The position numbers were made by a program, and so were the translations under genes. Below are positions 8,946-18,117 of a stretch of 62,075 bases of DNA, one piece after another. Numbering within the stretch: the first letter of the stretch is position 1; the number at the start of each line of letters is the position of its first letter. The DNA comes from Bacteroidales bacterium (GTDB lineage: Bacteria > Bacteroidota > Bacteroidia > Bacteroidales > P3). Location: positions 1-62,075 of the forward strand of contig JAFUGA010000005.1 in the NCBI GenBank assembly GCA_017469625.1, written 5' to 3'. Below the pieces are notes generated by a model. The model did no database searches. It saw only the letters and a program-made list of their open reading frames with translations, and was not told the origin of the DNA.

Positions 8946-9172
8946 AGCATTTTTCTTTATCTAATTTTTTGCAAAATTACAAAAATAAACTATGCTCTAC
9001 ACAATAGAATAACTATTTTTTACAAAAACTAAATGAAAATATTGTAATATGATGAGGTTAGAATATTAAACGATGGAGATATGAAGGAAGAAAATTTTAT
9101 AATTCTTTCACCAAATTAGATTTGTTTTTTGTCTTATTTGATAATAATTTTACTATTCTTCATTTTAGTACG

Positions 9173-9222
9173 AAAAAAAGGGGATATTTTTTGTAAAACC
9201 CCCTTTTTCATGAAAAATATCC
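9173..9222. terminator. Nested hairpin, probable terminator
   Basis: AAAAAGGGG (9175-9183) pairs with CCCCTTTTT, and an overlapping GGATATTTTT pairs with AAAAATATCC (9213-9222), so two alternative stems are possible. It lies downstream of the SDR-like gene (9290-9943, minus strand), whose transcript would end here. The remaining intergenic sequence from 8946 to 9289 shows nothing else I can name. Confidence 0.55.
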
Positions 9223-9289
9223 GATATTTTTAGGATTACTTCTTACACTTGGCAAAACTAATCTGAAGATAGAAAAGAATTTCTTTTTT

Positions 9290-9943
9290 TTAATATCCTA
9301 TTGTAAATCTTTCTTTATGATGTTTTTCTTGTTCTAATTCATCTACCATAGCCATTGCATAGTCCTGTACTGAAATATGAGAGTTGCCGTCTTTATCTAC
9401 AATCAAATCATCTTTGCCAAGACGAAATTCTCCTGTACGTTTGCCATCGTTATCAAAACTTCCTGCTGGTGAAAAGAATATCCAATCTATTTCTTTCTCA
9501 TTCATAAGAGTGTTAAGATAGAAATCTCCCAAAGGACGCACTCCTCCCATAATCTCTTGTGGTATTGCACCAGAATCAACCACTCTAAGATTTGGACCAC
9601 AGAACAAAGTACCAGCACCACCTACTATCAAAAGACGTTTAACTCCACTTTTCTTTGCAGCAAGAAGAATTTTTGGATAATTTTCTTCAATCAACGTTGC
9701 AATATTAGGATTAGTCCAACCTGGATTGTATGCACTTATTATTGCATCTTTGCCTTTTGCCAACTCTATCAAAGCATCTATATCTGCAACATCACCTTTC
9801 ACTACTTTTATATTTGCGTTTTCTTGTACTTTTTCAGGATTACGAACCAATGCTGTAACATTGTGTCCTCTTGAAACCAATTCTTGTAATATTGCTGAGC
9901 CAACAAATCCTGTTGCACCTATCATTAAAACATTTTTTGTCAT
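9290..9943 (-). CDS. NAD(P)-binding atypical SDR / NmrA-like protein
   Basis: This 217-residue single-domain Rossmann protein has the N-terminal nucleotide motif GATGFVGSAI and the SDR-like VGGAGTLF segment. Proteins of this size and type act as NAD(P)H-dependent reductases or redox sensors. The usual YxxxK catalytic pair is not evident, which fits the atypical SDR class. It has its own upstream region and lies downstream of the broken MATE gene on the same strand. The substrate cannot be inferred. Confidence 0.75.
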   Translation of the reverse strand: MTKNVLMIGATGFVGSAILQELVSRGHNVTALVRNPEKVQENANIKVVKGDVADIDALIELAKGKDAIISAYNPGWTNPNIATLIEENYPKILLAAKKSGVKRLLIVGGAGTLFCGPNLRVVDSGAIPQEIMGGVRPLGDFYLNTLMNEKEIDWIFFSPAGSFDNDGKRTGEFRLGKDDLIVDKDGNSHISVQDYAMAMVDELEQEKHHKERFTIGY

Positions 9944-10070
9944 AATTGTATCTCCTTATTATTTTCGTTTATAATTACTTTTCTTATTTTTTACGTTTGC
10001 AAAATTACAAGTGTTTTCTCTACTATAGATTGTAAAAAAACGCAAAAGAATTGTAATTTTCTAAGACTAC

Positions 10071-11422
10071 CTAATTTTTGCTCCTTTTGAAAACAACACT
10101 GCTTAAAGCAATAACAAGAAAAGTAAGCATTTCACTTAATGGAACGGCAATCCAAAGTCCTGTGTTACCAAAAAGCAAAGGCAAAAGAATAAAACAAGGA
10201 ATGATAAAGATAAATTCACGCAAAGACATATAAAGTATAGCACGCTGAAAATTCTCTATGCTTTGGAAATAACTTATAGCAGTAATGTTAAGTGTCATAA
10301 ATAGAAAAGAAGATGCAAAATAAGGAAAACCATTTGTAGCAAGAGGAAAAGCCAAATCCTTTGCAGAAAGAAATAAACCTATAACAGTTTCTGAGAAAAT
10401 TATACAAAAACCACTAACCAACACTCCGCAACCTAAAGCAATAAGAAGAGAGAGTTTTGTTGCTTTTCTTACTCTTTGAGTTTGTTTGACAGCATAGTTG
10501 AAACTGATTATAGGTTGAACACTTTGTCCTATGGCATTGGCTACCATAAAAGCCAAAGGCATACAATAGCAAGCAACAGAAAAAGCCGCTACTCCCTCTT
10601 CGTGTAGATATTTTATAAAGATAAGATTTCCTGTAATCATAATGCAGGATATTGCCATCTCACTTATCATTGAAGACAAGCCTAAACGTATCATATAACC
10701 AATATTTCTAAGAGTTAGTTTCAAGGCTGTAGGAGAGAATTTAGGTTTATATAAATTCAAAGTTTTGTTCTAAAAAACATATAAAAACATACCATTAAGA
10801 AACCTATAACTTGTGCTATCAGTGAAGCAAGTGCTGCTCCTTTTAGACCCATACGACAAGGAAAGACGAAGATATAATCCAAAACTATATTGATAACGGC
10901 TGGTACGGCTTCGCAAAGCATAGAATAAGTTGGTGAACCATCTATACGAATGACAAACATACCTATAGTAAGTGCTACAAGGAAAGGTAAAGATGGAAGA
11001 ATAAAATAAAGATAATCTAAAACTAAAGGCATAAGTCTATCACTGCACCCCAAAAGACGTGCAAATGGTTGAGGTGAAATAAGAACTATGGCTGAGATAA
11101 TGAGCATAAAAAGAAAAGAAACAGTGAAAGCCTGAGTAATATTTATGTTTGCGGCTTTTGTTTTGCCTTTTGAAAGATGTATAGAGGCAACAACACTCAC
11201 GCCACTTGCGAACATAAGTCCAAGACCTGTAGTTAGCATAAAGAAAGGTGCTACTATATTCACCGCTGCCAAAGAATTCGCTCCTGCTCCTTTGCCCACA
11301 AAAATTCCATCTGCAACATTGATGGTAGAAGAAAGGAACATACCAAGCAAAGTTGGGATAAATATCTTGGAAAACAAGACCGAGATTTTTTCATTCTTAA
11401 AGTCTATACTATCTCTCTGCAT
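10071..11422 (-). pseudogene. MATE family efflux transporter, frameshifted
   Basis: Two abutting reading frames together make one MATE exporter of about 450 residues. The N-terminal half (11422-10757, 221 residues, MQRDSIDFKNEKISVLF..) ends at a TGA. The C-terminal half (from about 10760, NLYKPKFSPTALKLTLRN..) continues in another frame with no plausible own start except a TTG. Adding one A to the run in ACAAAAC near 10764 would restore a continuous protein (..FFRTKTLNLYKPKF..). MATE proteins export drugs or metabolites using Na+ or H+. A single-base loss in a homopolymer could be a true mutation, phase variation or a sequencing error. The divergent AraC gene is also frameshifted. Confidence 0.8.
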
Positions 11423-11509
11423 AATGTTTTATCATTTATTTGTTTTGTTCTTCTAAAATTTACTTCTCAAAAAAGAGTTTGCAAAGGTATAACAAATAAA
11501 CAAAACTTT

Positions 11510-11660
11510 TGTTTTCATTTTGCACACAATATCGGTACTTTTGCAAGAAAAAATTTTTCAAAAACTGCATTTTTGTGCATAAATCATAAAATAAAAAGTG
11601 AAAATTTGTGCAAAAACCTCTCAAAACATTTTGCATTTTTGCGCAAAAGAAGTAACTATG
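11510..11660. promoter_or_regulatory. Divergent MATE/AraC control region with repeated TTTGTGCA-like sites
   Basis: Between the two genes lie several copies of a short motif: TTTTGCACAC (about 11518), TTTTTGTGCAT (about 11571), ATTTGTGCAAA (about 11603) and TTTTTGCGCAAA (about 11637). Such repeated half-sites are typical for AraC-type regulators. A -7 box TACTTTTG occurs near 11535 on the + strand. The assignment as operators is inference. Confidence 0.45.
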
Positions 11661-11668
11661 TTCCCATT

Positions 11669-12489
11669 ATGCGACAAGAAATTTTGCCAATAACATATAA
11701 GGAGATTACGGGTAAAGAAGATTTTAATTCTTTGCTTGTTTGTATGTGAATTATTGGCTTATTGTGTTGGTGAGACAAGGCAATATTACCTTGAATATAG
11801 GTTTTGATGTTTTCACTCTGCAAGAAAATTATGTGTCTATACTTTCTAAGGATTTGTTTTGCGAATGTGTGAATATGGAAAAGGTAAGTCAAATTCTTGT
11901 TTTTGCAATAGAGGAAGATTTTTTCAATAAAGCCAATTACGGATTGTCATCTGAGTTTTACCATTTTGTAAATCTAAAACCTTTTATCTCTCTTAATGAA
12001 GAAGAAACACAGCATTACGATGACTTTCTTTTGAATTATGACAACATTATCAAAAACAATTTTCTTTATAAACAGAAAATGTTTGCTAATCTGTTAAATA
12101 ATGTTATTCTTGTTTCGTTTGAATTGTGGCAGAAGAAGTTACAGAAAGATGAAACGTCAAAACCCGATAATGAATTAACGGAACTTTGTCGCAATTTCTA
12201 CAATCTTGTAATGCAGGATTGCAAACAATATCATAATGTGGAACATTATGCAGATAAGTTAGGAGTTTCACGCAATTATTTAACAAAAATAGTTAAGGAA
12301 ATAACTAAACAATCACCTAAAGAAGTTATTCAGAAGCAGTTAATCAACGAAACAAAGAATCTTCTTTTAAATACGGATAAAACTATCAAGGAAATAACTG
12401 AGGAGTTGGGATTTAAAGATAGTTCTTATTTGTGTAGATTTTTCAAAAACAAGACAAAAGAAAACCTCACTTCATTTAGACAAAACTGA
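11669..12489 (+). pseudogene. AraC family transcription regulator, frameshifted near the N-terminus
   Basis: The natural start is ATG 11669 (MRQEILPITYKEITGKEDF), but this frame stops at TGA 11747. The rest continues in another frame from about 11740 (NYWLIVLVRQGNITLNIGF.. to the stop at 12489). One missing base near 11747 would join them. The C-terminal part contains the two AraC helix-turn-helix segments: EHYADKLGVSRNYLTKIVKE and IKEITEELGFKDSSYLCRFF. It is divergent from the MATE gene, the usual place for its regulator. A TTG start at 11740 could still give a shortened, possibly functional protein of about 249 residues. Confidence 0.7.
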
Positions 12490-12599
12490 TAAAAACACTC
12501 GTATTTCCATTTCACTTAAAGTAAAAGCAGAGAAAAACAACACACCTCTTACTCACCTCAAAAACAGAGTTCTGTACCCTACAACAACCCTTTCACAAA

Positions 12600-12745
12600 A
12601 TTAGTTTCTTTTTTAGCAAAATTAAAATCAAGTTCTACGAAATTAAAACAAAGAGATAGAAAATTAAAACTTCGTTTCGTGAGGAGGTTGTCAAATTTCT
12701 TCTCAACGAAACGAAGTTTTGTTTTTTTATTTATGGGGAGGGGTA
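12600..12745. repeat. Modular palindromic repeat, copy C
   Basis: This copy combines the AGTTCTACGAAATTAAAAC and GAGATAGAAAATTAAAAC words with a palindromic pair ACTTCGTTTCGT / ACGAAACGAAGT. It lies downstream of lipoprotein copy 2 and matches copy A of the left arm. Confidence 0.8.
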
Positions 12746-12752
12746 TTAAATA

Positions 12753-13145
12753 TTATTTTTTTGCGTTTATGGAATAACCTAAACTGATTAGTTTTAGGCT
12801 GTCTTCTTCTGAGGCAGTGCCTGGTGTAAAATCAAAAGAACCTCTTCCTTTCATATTTGGTCGCTTGCCGTGCTTATCTACTAACGTTACAGTTAAAGCG
12901 TTAATCGTTTGTTCATTGTAATAATCCCAACCTATTTCAGGTTCAGTATATAATGTATCATATATTGCACATAAAGAGTCTAATGTTGATTTTTGTAAAT
13001 CTCTACTATATGTATGTGGATTAAAAGTTAAAACCATAACCTTATTATGTTTTTCCTCTGTTTCGTCATCGTCATTGTTGCAGGCGATGAATAGGGTTAA
13101 TCCTGCTAAGGTTAGGATTATGGGTAGTTTTCTAAAATGTTTCAT
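12753..13145 (-). CDS. Small surface lipoprotein of unknown function, copy 2
   Basis: This 130-residue paralogue of the lipoprotein at 400-813 has the same signal peptide (LAGLTLFIAC), acidic NNDDDE after the lipid Cys, and conserved motifs GWDYYN, GKRPNMKGRGSFDFTPGT and SEEDSLKL. The middle section (around residues 40-75) is clearly more diverged than the ends, which hints at selection or recombination. It stops directly after SINAKK because an A run is one base longer than in copy 1. The start is supported by GGAGG seven nt upstream. The poly-G mini-ORF and terminator precede it. Confidence 0.75.
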   Translation of the reverse strand: MKHFRKLPIILTLAGLTLFIACNNDDDETEEKHNKVMVLTFNPHTYSRDLQKSTLDSLCAIYDTLYTEPEIGWDYYNEQTINALTVTLVDKHGKRPNMKGRGSFDFTPGTASEEDSLKLISLGYSINAKK

Positions 13146-13204
13146 TTTGTTTTCCTCCTTTTTCTTGTTTTTAATTCGTTTATTTTTTGTTATTCTTTTA
13201 TCAT

Positions 13205-13249
13205 AAAAAATCCGACAAATAAAGCATTTTCTACTTTATCTGTCGGACT
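13205..13249 (-). terminator. Terminator between poly-G mini-ORF copy 2 and lipoprotein copy 2
   Basis: AGTCCGACAGATAAAG and CTTTATTTGTCGGATTTTTT on the minus strand form the same hairpin as at 298-340, with compensating length but a different loop. This supports a conserved function. Confidence 0.8.
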
Positions 13250-13284
13250 AAATTATTGTTTATAACTACTTGAGAAGTGGTTAT

Positions 13285-13338
13285 TTACCCCCCCATATAA
13301 TTTTCTAATAATATGATATTTACGTTATTATTTTTCAT
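13285..13338 (-). CDS. Poly-G mini-ORF (leader peptide), copy 2
   Basis: This 17-residue ORF, MKNNNVNIILLENYMGG, stops right after the G run of seven (13288-13294). It is nearly identical to copy 1 up to the G run, then completely different. Promoter box TATCTTTG lies at 13369-13362. The peptide core is conserved while the G-run length changes, which suggests the run is variable. Confidence 0.5.
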   Translation of the reverse strand: MKNNNVNIILLENYMGG

Positions 13339-13361
13339 TCTTTTTCTACTATTTTTCACTG

Positions 13362-13369
13362 CAAAGATA
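13362..13369 (-). promoter_or_regulatory. -7 box TATCTTTG for mini-ORF copy 2
   Basis: TATCTTTG on the minus strand, 24 nt before the mini-ORF start, identical in type and spacing to copy 1. Confidence 0.6.
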
Positions 13370-13420
13370 TAAAAATTATCATACATACAAAGAAAATTTG
13401 TGAAAAAATTAGAAAAATAA

Positions 13421-13450
13421 AAAAGACCGCTTTACAAAAAGCGGTCTTTG
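13421..13450 (-). terminator. Terminator of the T9SS gene
   Basis: AAAGACCGCTTTTTG and AAAGCGGTCTTTTTT on the minus strand. It is the same hairpin as at 96-126. Confidence 0.85.
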
Positions 13451-13474
13451 AATTATGGTTTGTGCTTTGAAAAA

Positions 13475-15469
13475 CTATTTTTTGATAAGTTTTTCGGTGC
13501 GGTTGATTGTGTCGGTTACTATTCTTATGTAATATACTCCACTTGCAAGAGTTGAAGTTTCTAATCTTACTTCTTGTTCTCCTTGTGCAAGTTTTGTTTC
13601 TTTGATTGTTCTTCCTTGAACATCTGTTACATAAATTGTAGCATCAGAATTTATTCCCTCAACTCTTAACATAGCGTCTTCTGTTGTAGGATTTGGATAA
13701 AGCATTACATTTATTCCGTTTTCTACATCATTGATACTGCTATTAACTGTCAAGTTCAAAGTTACTGTACTATCGCAACCATTTATTGTTTGCAATTCTA
13801 AAGTATAGGTTCCCTCTGTAGTTTCATTAAATCCATTTTCGTTATATACTTCTCCAGGGTTTATAGTTGCGTTTATAGTGTTATTATAAATAGGATTAAC
13901 TGTCAAATTTAGAACAACCACACTGTCGCAACCGTCCCAAGTTTGTAGATAAGCATAATATGTTCCTGCTTCTGTGTATATTTGTTGATTGAATTCAAAA
14001 CTATTACCCTCACAAATGCTTTCCTCTATTGTATTTTCTACATTCTCACAAGGAAGAGTAACTTCTATAACTGTAAGATTTAGAGTTATTGTACTATCAC
14101 AACCATTTACTGTTTGCAGTTCTAAAGTGTGAATTCCCTCTGTAGTTGCATTAAATCCATTTTCATTATAAACCTCTCCTTCGTTTATAGTTGCATCTAT
14201 AGTGTTATGATATGCAGGATAAACACTTAACATTAGCACTTGTATCTCCATATTTTCTATATCTGCATTCACAGTATCAAAATAAGTTCCTGCAACATAC
14301 AAATCTTCATCTTTGAAAAAATAACTTTCTCCCTCGCAAATAAATTCTTCTATAGTGTCATACACAATACTATAGTTGAATGCGTAATCCAAAACAAGAT
14401 TTTCCACTCCTACAAACACATCTTCCATATCGTAAGGACCACCAGCACGCAATGCAATGTATTTTCCACTTCCCTCGTAATCGGAAAAACTAACCTCAAA
14501 ACCGTCCCAAAGTTGAGGTGTAGGAGTAAGCGTATCTACAGGAGTAAAAGTGTTGATGTTTGTTGCATCGTTCATAACTCCTACTACAAGTCTTCCACTA
14601 CCATAATTCGTTATATCAAGGTTGAGTTTTAAATCATTTATATTTATATCATCAGATAATTCTGGCAAACATACAACCATTTCCTCACCACCATCAAAAC
14701 CCATAAAAGCAAGCCAATTAGAATTTGCATAACCATTAACTAACACTGTAGGATAATACATATCCTGAAAGAAATTATAACCTATCCATTTCCAACAGTC
14801 TGCTATCTCGTGCATATTCCAAGTATTGAAATTTTCAGAAAAAGGAAGACTTGTTATCTTTTCGCAATCATCATCGTCATTCACAAGTTCTGGTCCTGTA
14901 ACATCGTCAATAAAGAAATAGGTATAAGCACCATAATCGGCAAATACTAAAGCAACGTATATTTCTTGCCCTTCGTAATCGGATAAATCTACACTATATT
15001 CTTCCCAACCTTGAAACATATCTGCTGTTTCCAATTCCATAAGAGGTTCTGAAGAAAAATCTTCTTTTTCTTTTCCACTTGTTGATACATAAACATAAAA
15101 CTTACCCTCGTTTGTAGAATAATTATCTACGTACATATTAAAGGTAAAAGCATCTTGTGAAGAATTGACTTTAAGTTTTGGACTTATCATATAAATTTTT
15201 GCGTTTTCGTCCATACAGTATTGAAATAGAATCCAAGCAGAATTATCTCCACTCAACGCCCTACCAGAATAGTAATCGTTTTCATCAGAACTATCCACCC
15301 AAACATCTACTTCCATTTCGTTGTCTTCCTCTCGTTCTCCGTCCAATAGAAACGTCCAATCTGCAGGTAAAGATGTACTTGCATCAAAGTTTTCGTTTAA
15401 TGTGTTCTGTCCTTTTGTTAGGAACATAAATGCTAACAGTGTTGTTAGCAATATCATAGTTTTTTTCAT
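13475..15469 (-). CDS. T9SS-secreted adhesin-like protein with C-terminal sorting domain
   Basis: This 664-residue protein has a signal peptide (..MFLTKGQ). Two jelly-roll modules of the cleaved-adhesin / choice-of-anchor type follow: one at about 20-190 (LPADWTF.., EYSVDLSDYEGQEIYVALVF) and one at about 205-365. Next come three or so repeated modules with ICEGxSFxF, GTYxxxLQTxxGCDS and LNLTVN (about 370-580). A type A sorting domain ends it (PNPTTEDAMLRVEG.. to KLIKK). It would be exported by the T9SS and anchored or released at the surface, probably for adhesion or protein binding. The C-terminus equals that of the gene cut by the left window edge. Confidence 0.85.
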   Translation of the reverse strand: MKKTMILLTTLLAFMFLTKGQNTLNENFDASTSLPADWTFLLDGEREEDNEMEVDVWVDSSDENDYYSGRALSGDNSAWILFQYCMDENAKIYMISPKLKVNSSQDAFTFNMYVDNYSTNEGKFYVYVSTSGKEKEDFSSEPLMELETADMFQGWEEYSVDLSDYEGQEIYVALVFADYGAYTYFFIDDVTGPELVNDDDDCEKITSLPFSENFNTWNMHEIADCWKWIGYNFFQDMYYPTVLVNGYANSNWLAFMGFDGGEEMVVCLPELSDDININDLKLNLDITNYGSGRLVVGVMNDATNINTFTPVDTLTPTPQLWDGFEVSFSDYEGSGKYIALRAGGPYDMEDVFVGVENLVLDYAFNYSIVYDTIEEFICEGESYFFKDEDLYVAGTYFDTVNADIENMEIQVLMLSVYPAYHNTIDATINEGEVYNENGFNATTEGIHTLELQTVNGCDSTITLNLTVIEVTLPCENVENTIEESICEGNSFEFNQQIYTEAGTYYAYLQTWDGCDSVVVLNLTVNPIYNNTINATINPGEVYNENGFNETTEGTYTLELQTINGCDSTVTLNLTVNSSINDVENGINVMLYPNPTTEDAMLRVEGINSDATIYVTDVQGRTIKETKLAQGEQEVRLETSTLASGVYYIRIVTDTINRTEKLIKK

Positions 15470-15707
15470 TGTTTTAATAATTTTATAGTTTTAGTTTTTA
15501 TATAAAAAATTTTGTTTTTGGGTTTGCAAAATTATACAGATTGAAAAACCTGCACAATACTAACAAATAAGTATATTTATCTATAATATTATCATCATTT
15601 TTGAGTATTGGGTGAATAGATTTTTTATTATAACTATACCTTACCTGCATTGCAAGTTTTCTAAGTAAGTTTCATAAAAATAAGTATTCCATAAATAGTC
15701 GCTGTTT

Positions 15708-15737
15708 TTGTAAATTCAATAATTTATATTATCTTTG
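15708..15737 (+). promoter_or_regulatory. recA promoter
   Basis: TTG at 15708-15710, a 19-nt spacer, and TATCTTTG at 15730-15737 match the Bacteroidetes sigma-ABfr consensus. No LexA-type palindrome was recognised nearby. Confidence 0.7.
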
Positions 15738-15767
15738 CAACAAATACATTATTAAAACAAATTTATT

Positions 15768-16793
15768 ATGGCAAAGGAACAGAATGTAGAAAATACAGAT
15801 AAACTTGAGAAACTTAAAGTTCTTCAAGCAGCATTGAGTAAGATAGAAAAAAGTTATGGCAAAGGTTCTATTATGAAGTTAGGTGATAAAACGTCTATGC
15901 AAGTAGATGTTATACCTACAGGAAGTCTTTCTTTGGATATAGCACTTGGAGTAGGTGGTCTTCCAAAGGGTAGAATAATAGAAATCTTCGGACCAGAATC
16001 TTCAGGTAAGACAACGTTGGCTATTCATTGTATAGCAGAGGCACAAAAACAAGGAGGTATAGCTGCTTTCATTGATGCAGAACATGCTTTTGATAGCGTT
16101 TATGCACAAAAACTTGGAGTAGATACAGATAATCTCTATATCTCACAACCAGACAACGGAGAACAAGCATTAGAGATAGCAGAAAACTTGATAGCTTCTG
16201 GTGCTATAGATATAATAGTTATAGACTCTGTAGCTGCTCTTACTCCAAAGAGTGAAATAGATGGAGAGATGGGAGAAAGTAAGATGGGATTGCAAGCTCG
16301 TTTGATGTCGCAAGCCCTTAGAAAGATGACTTCCACAATAAGCAAGACAAAATGTTGTTGCATATTTATCAACCAATTAAGAGAAAAGATAGGTGTTATG
16401 TACGGTAACCCTGAAACTACAACAGGAGGTAACGCCCTTAAGTTTTACTCTTCTGTTCGTTTGGATATAAGAAAGACTCAGACTCTTAAAGATGGCGACA
16501 AGGTTTATGGCAACAGAGTAAGAGTAAAAGTAGTCAAGAACAAGGTTGCTCCACCTTTCCGTCAAGTAGAGTTTGACCTAATGTTCGGAGAAGGTATTTC
16601 CAAACTTGGAGAAATAATAGATATAGCCATTGAACACGATATAATCAAAAAGAGTGGTTCTTGGTTCTCTTATGGAGATACAAAGATAGGACAAGGCAAA
16701 GACCTTGTAAAACAAATGTTGAGAGATAACCCAGAACTTCAAGAAGAGATAGAAGAAAAAGTAAGACAGATACTCCTAAATAAAGAAGAGTAA
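15768..16793 (+). CDS. recA: Recombinase RecA
   Basis: This 341-residue protein drives strand exchange in homologous recombination and SOS induction. Walker A is GPESSGKTT (75-83); Walker B-like [10 protein letters not shown], the MAW region and the DNA-binding loop segment [15 protein letters not shown] are intact. Length is typical. The gene stands alone with its own promoter and a strong terminator at 16833-16870. Confidence 0.97.
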   Translation: MAKEQNVENTDKLEKLKVLQAALSKIEKSYGKGSIMKLGDKTSMQVDVIPTGSLSLDIALGVGGLPKGRIIEIFGPESSGKTTLAIHCIAEAQKQGGIAAFIDAEHAFDSVYAQKLGVDTDNLYISQPDNGEQALEIAENLIASGAIDIIVIDSVAALTPKSEIDGEMGESKMGLQARLMSQALRKMTSTISKTKCCCIFINQLREKIGVMYGNPETTTGGNALKFYSSVRLDIRKTQTLKDGDKVYGNRVRVKVVKNKVAPPFRQVEFDLMFGEGISKLGEIIDIAIEHDIIKKSGSWFSYGDTKIGQGKDLVKQMLRDNPELQEEIEEKVRQILLNKEE

Positions 16794-16832
16794 AACTATC
16801 TTTTTCATTTTTTATAAAATAACTTTTAGTGT

Positions 16833-16870
16833 GAAAAGTAGTATTGATGAAAATTGATACTACTTTTTTT
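16833..16870 (+). terminator. recA terminator
   Basis: GAAAAGTAGTAT and ATACTACTTTTTTT form a stem around a 12-nt loop, ending in a T run. Confidence 0.85.
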
Positions 16871-17087
16871 CATATTTCTATATCTAATAATGTTTACAAC
16901 AAGTTTTTACAACGAAAATCTGTTCCGAAACAAGCACAGAACAGAACAATGAAATAAATTTTTGTTTTAAAATTTCCCAACAAGAAGTTAAGTTTTTATT
17001 GATTAGAAAAGAGTTTTTGAAAAAAATAGTTGTTAGTTTTTATGAATTAAATACATAGAAATAAAAATTTATTCTTATTTTTGCACT

Positions 17088-17300
17088 GAGAGAATAAAGG
17101 ATATAGATTCTTTTTATTTATTGATTAAGCGTTATGCTTGTCTTGACAAATGTGAACCTAAGCAATTTACTATAAAAGACACAGATAAACATAATGGCTT
17201 TCGCTTGTGCGTGGGCTGTGAAACTGCATCTTGTCTTTAGGGTTAAGCTTAGGACCCACATTTGGAGATGTCAAAAGAGTACCACGCTTCTTTTAATAAG
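17088..17300 (+). ncRNA. ssrS: Probable 6S RNA (SsrS; Bacteroidales-1-like)
   Basis: No ORF is present, but a long rod-like fold is visible. CTTGACAAATGTG (about 17144) pairs with CCACATTTGGAGATGTCAAA. Next inward CCTAAGC pairs with GCTTAGG, and AAAGACA pairs with TGTCTTT. The outer stem is AAGCGT with ACGCTT. A -7 box TATTTTTG lies at 17076-17083, and the 3' end is T-rich (CTTCTTTTAA). Size (about 200 nt) and the interrupted single long hairpin fit 6S RNA, which binds RNA polymerase in stationary phase. A covariance-model search would settle the family. The stretch 16871-17075 before it shows nothing identifiable. Confidence 0.55.
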
Positions 17301-17354
17301 TGAAAAGCATTAAGAGATAAATAAACAATGAAAAACAAATATATAGACAAGACA

Positions 17355-18041
17355 ATGAAAAAATCTAACTGCACTAAAGCAGTGAAACATCTACTATATG
17401 TAGTATGTATCTCACTAACTATTGTTGCTTGCAACAAAACAGAAAACAAACAAGAAACAAACATTCCACACGAGAAGAAAACCTTTGTAGAAGTGAAAGG
17501 TTCTGTGCGTGAAATGGATAAACCTGCACTGAATACTCAAATCTACATTATGCCTATTGACGATACTGTTATCAATACTGAGATAATAGAAGACGCAATA
17601 GCAGTAGCCTACTCTCAATATCAAGTAGATATGATAACAAGACAATCAGAACTCTACGAAAGTACCAACTACAAGTTTTGGATAGAAAACTACAACAAAG
17701 CCATCAAAGAATTTGAAAACAAATATCAAATACCTGCAAACCAGATAATAAAAAACGCAACAACTTTAGTAGATACTGTAATAAACAATAGTCAAACTAT
17801 ATCTTTTACTGTAGATTCTTCAGGAAAGTTTTCTCAACTTTTAAAGACAGGACAATACTTACTTTTAGCGATAGGCAACAAAGAATGTTACCCTGAAAGT
17901 TGTGATTTTGTTTTTCGCCGACAAGTCATACTAAGACACGTAAATGTGGAACAATATCCTTTGGATATTCCATTTGAACTAACAACTATCTATGTAAGTA
18001 GAGAAGACGGCGAAGTAAAAAGAATGATAAAGACTTGGTAA
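17355..18041 (+). CDS. Lipoprotein of unknown function
   Basis: This protein of about 228 residues starts at ATG 17355 (MKKSNCTKAVKHLLYVV), chosen over 17328 because the signal peptide then has the normal length. The lipobox is LTIVAC, with the lipidated Cys followed by NKTENKQ, so it is not the acidic surface signal. The mature part begins with a predicted strand region (VKGSVREMDKPALNTQIYIMPIDD), then a helical stretch (IEDAIAVAYSQYQVDMITRQ) and a C-terminal beta region, resembling a carboxypeptidase-regulatory-like fold. I do not recognise the family. Confidence 0.65.
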   Translation: MKKSNCTKAVKHLLYVVCISLTIVACNKTENKQETNIPHEKKTFVEVKGSVREMDKPALNTQIYIMPIDDTVINTEIIEDAIAVAYSQYQVDMITRQSELYESTNYKFWIENYNKAIKEFENKYQIPANQIIKNATTLVDTVINNSQTISFTVDSSGKFSQLLKTGQYLLLAIGNKECYPESCDFVFRRQVILRHVNVEQYPLDIPFELTTIYVSREDGEVKRMIKTW

Positions 18042-18059
18042 AAAAGTAAAGGAAATAGA

Positions 18060-18089
18060 TTGTTTTTTCTAAAATTTTGTTTAACTTTG
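18060..18089 (+). promoter_or_regulatory. Promoter of poly-G mini-ORF copy 3
   Basis: TTG at 18060-18062, a 19-nt spacer, and TAACTTTG at 18082-18089 fit the Bacteroidetes consensus well. Confidence 0.65.
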
Positions 18090-18117
18090 CAGAGTTTTGT
18101 AAAAGGGGGTTAGAAAG

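Larger units (their letters stand above)
12600..13550. repeat. Right arm of the large inverted repeat
   Basis: This arm matches the left arm (1-962) in inverted orientation: repeat copy C, lipoprotein copy 2, terminator, poly-G mini-ORF copy 2, promoter, terminator and the 3' end of the T9SS gene. Similarity may extend further into the T9SS gene, which cannot be judged because the left arm is cut by the window edge. Confidence 0.8.
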
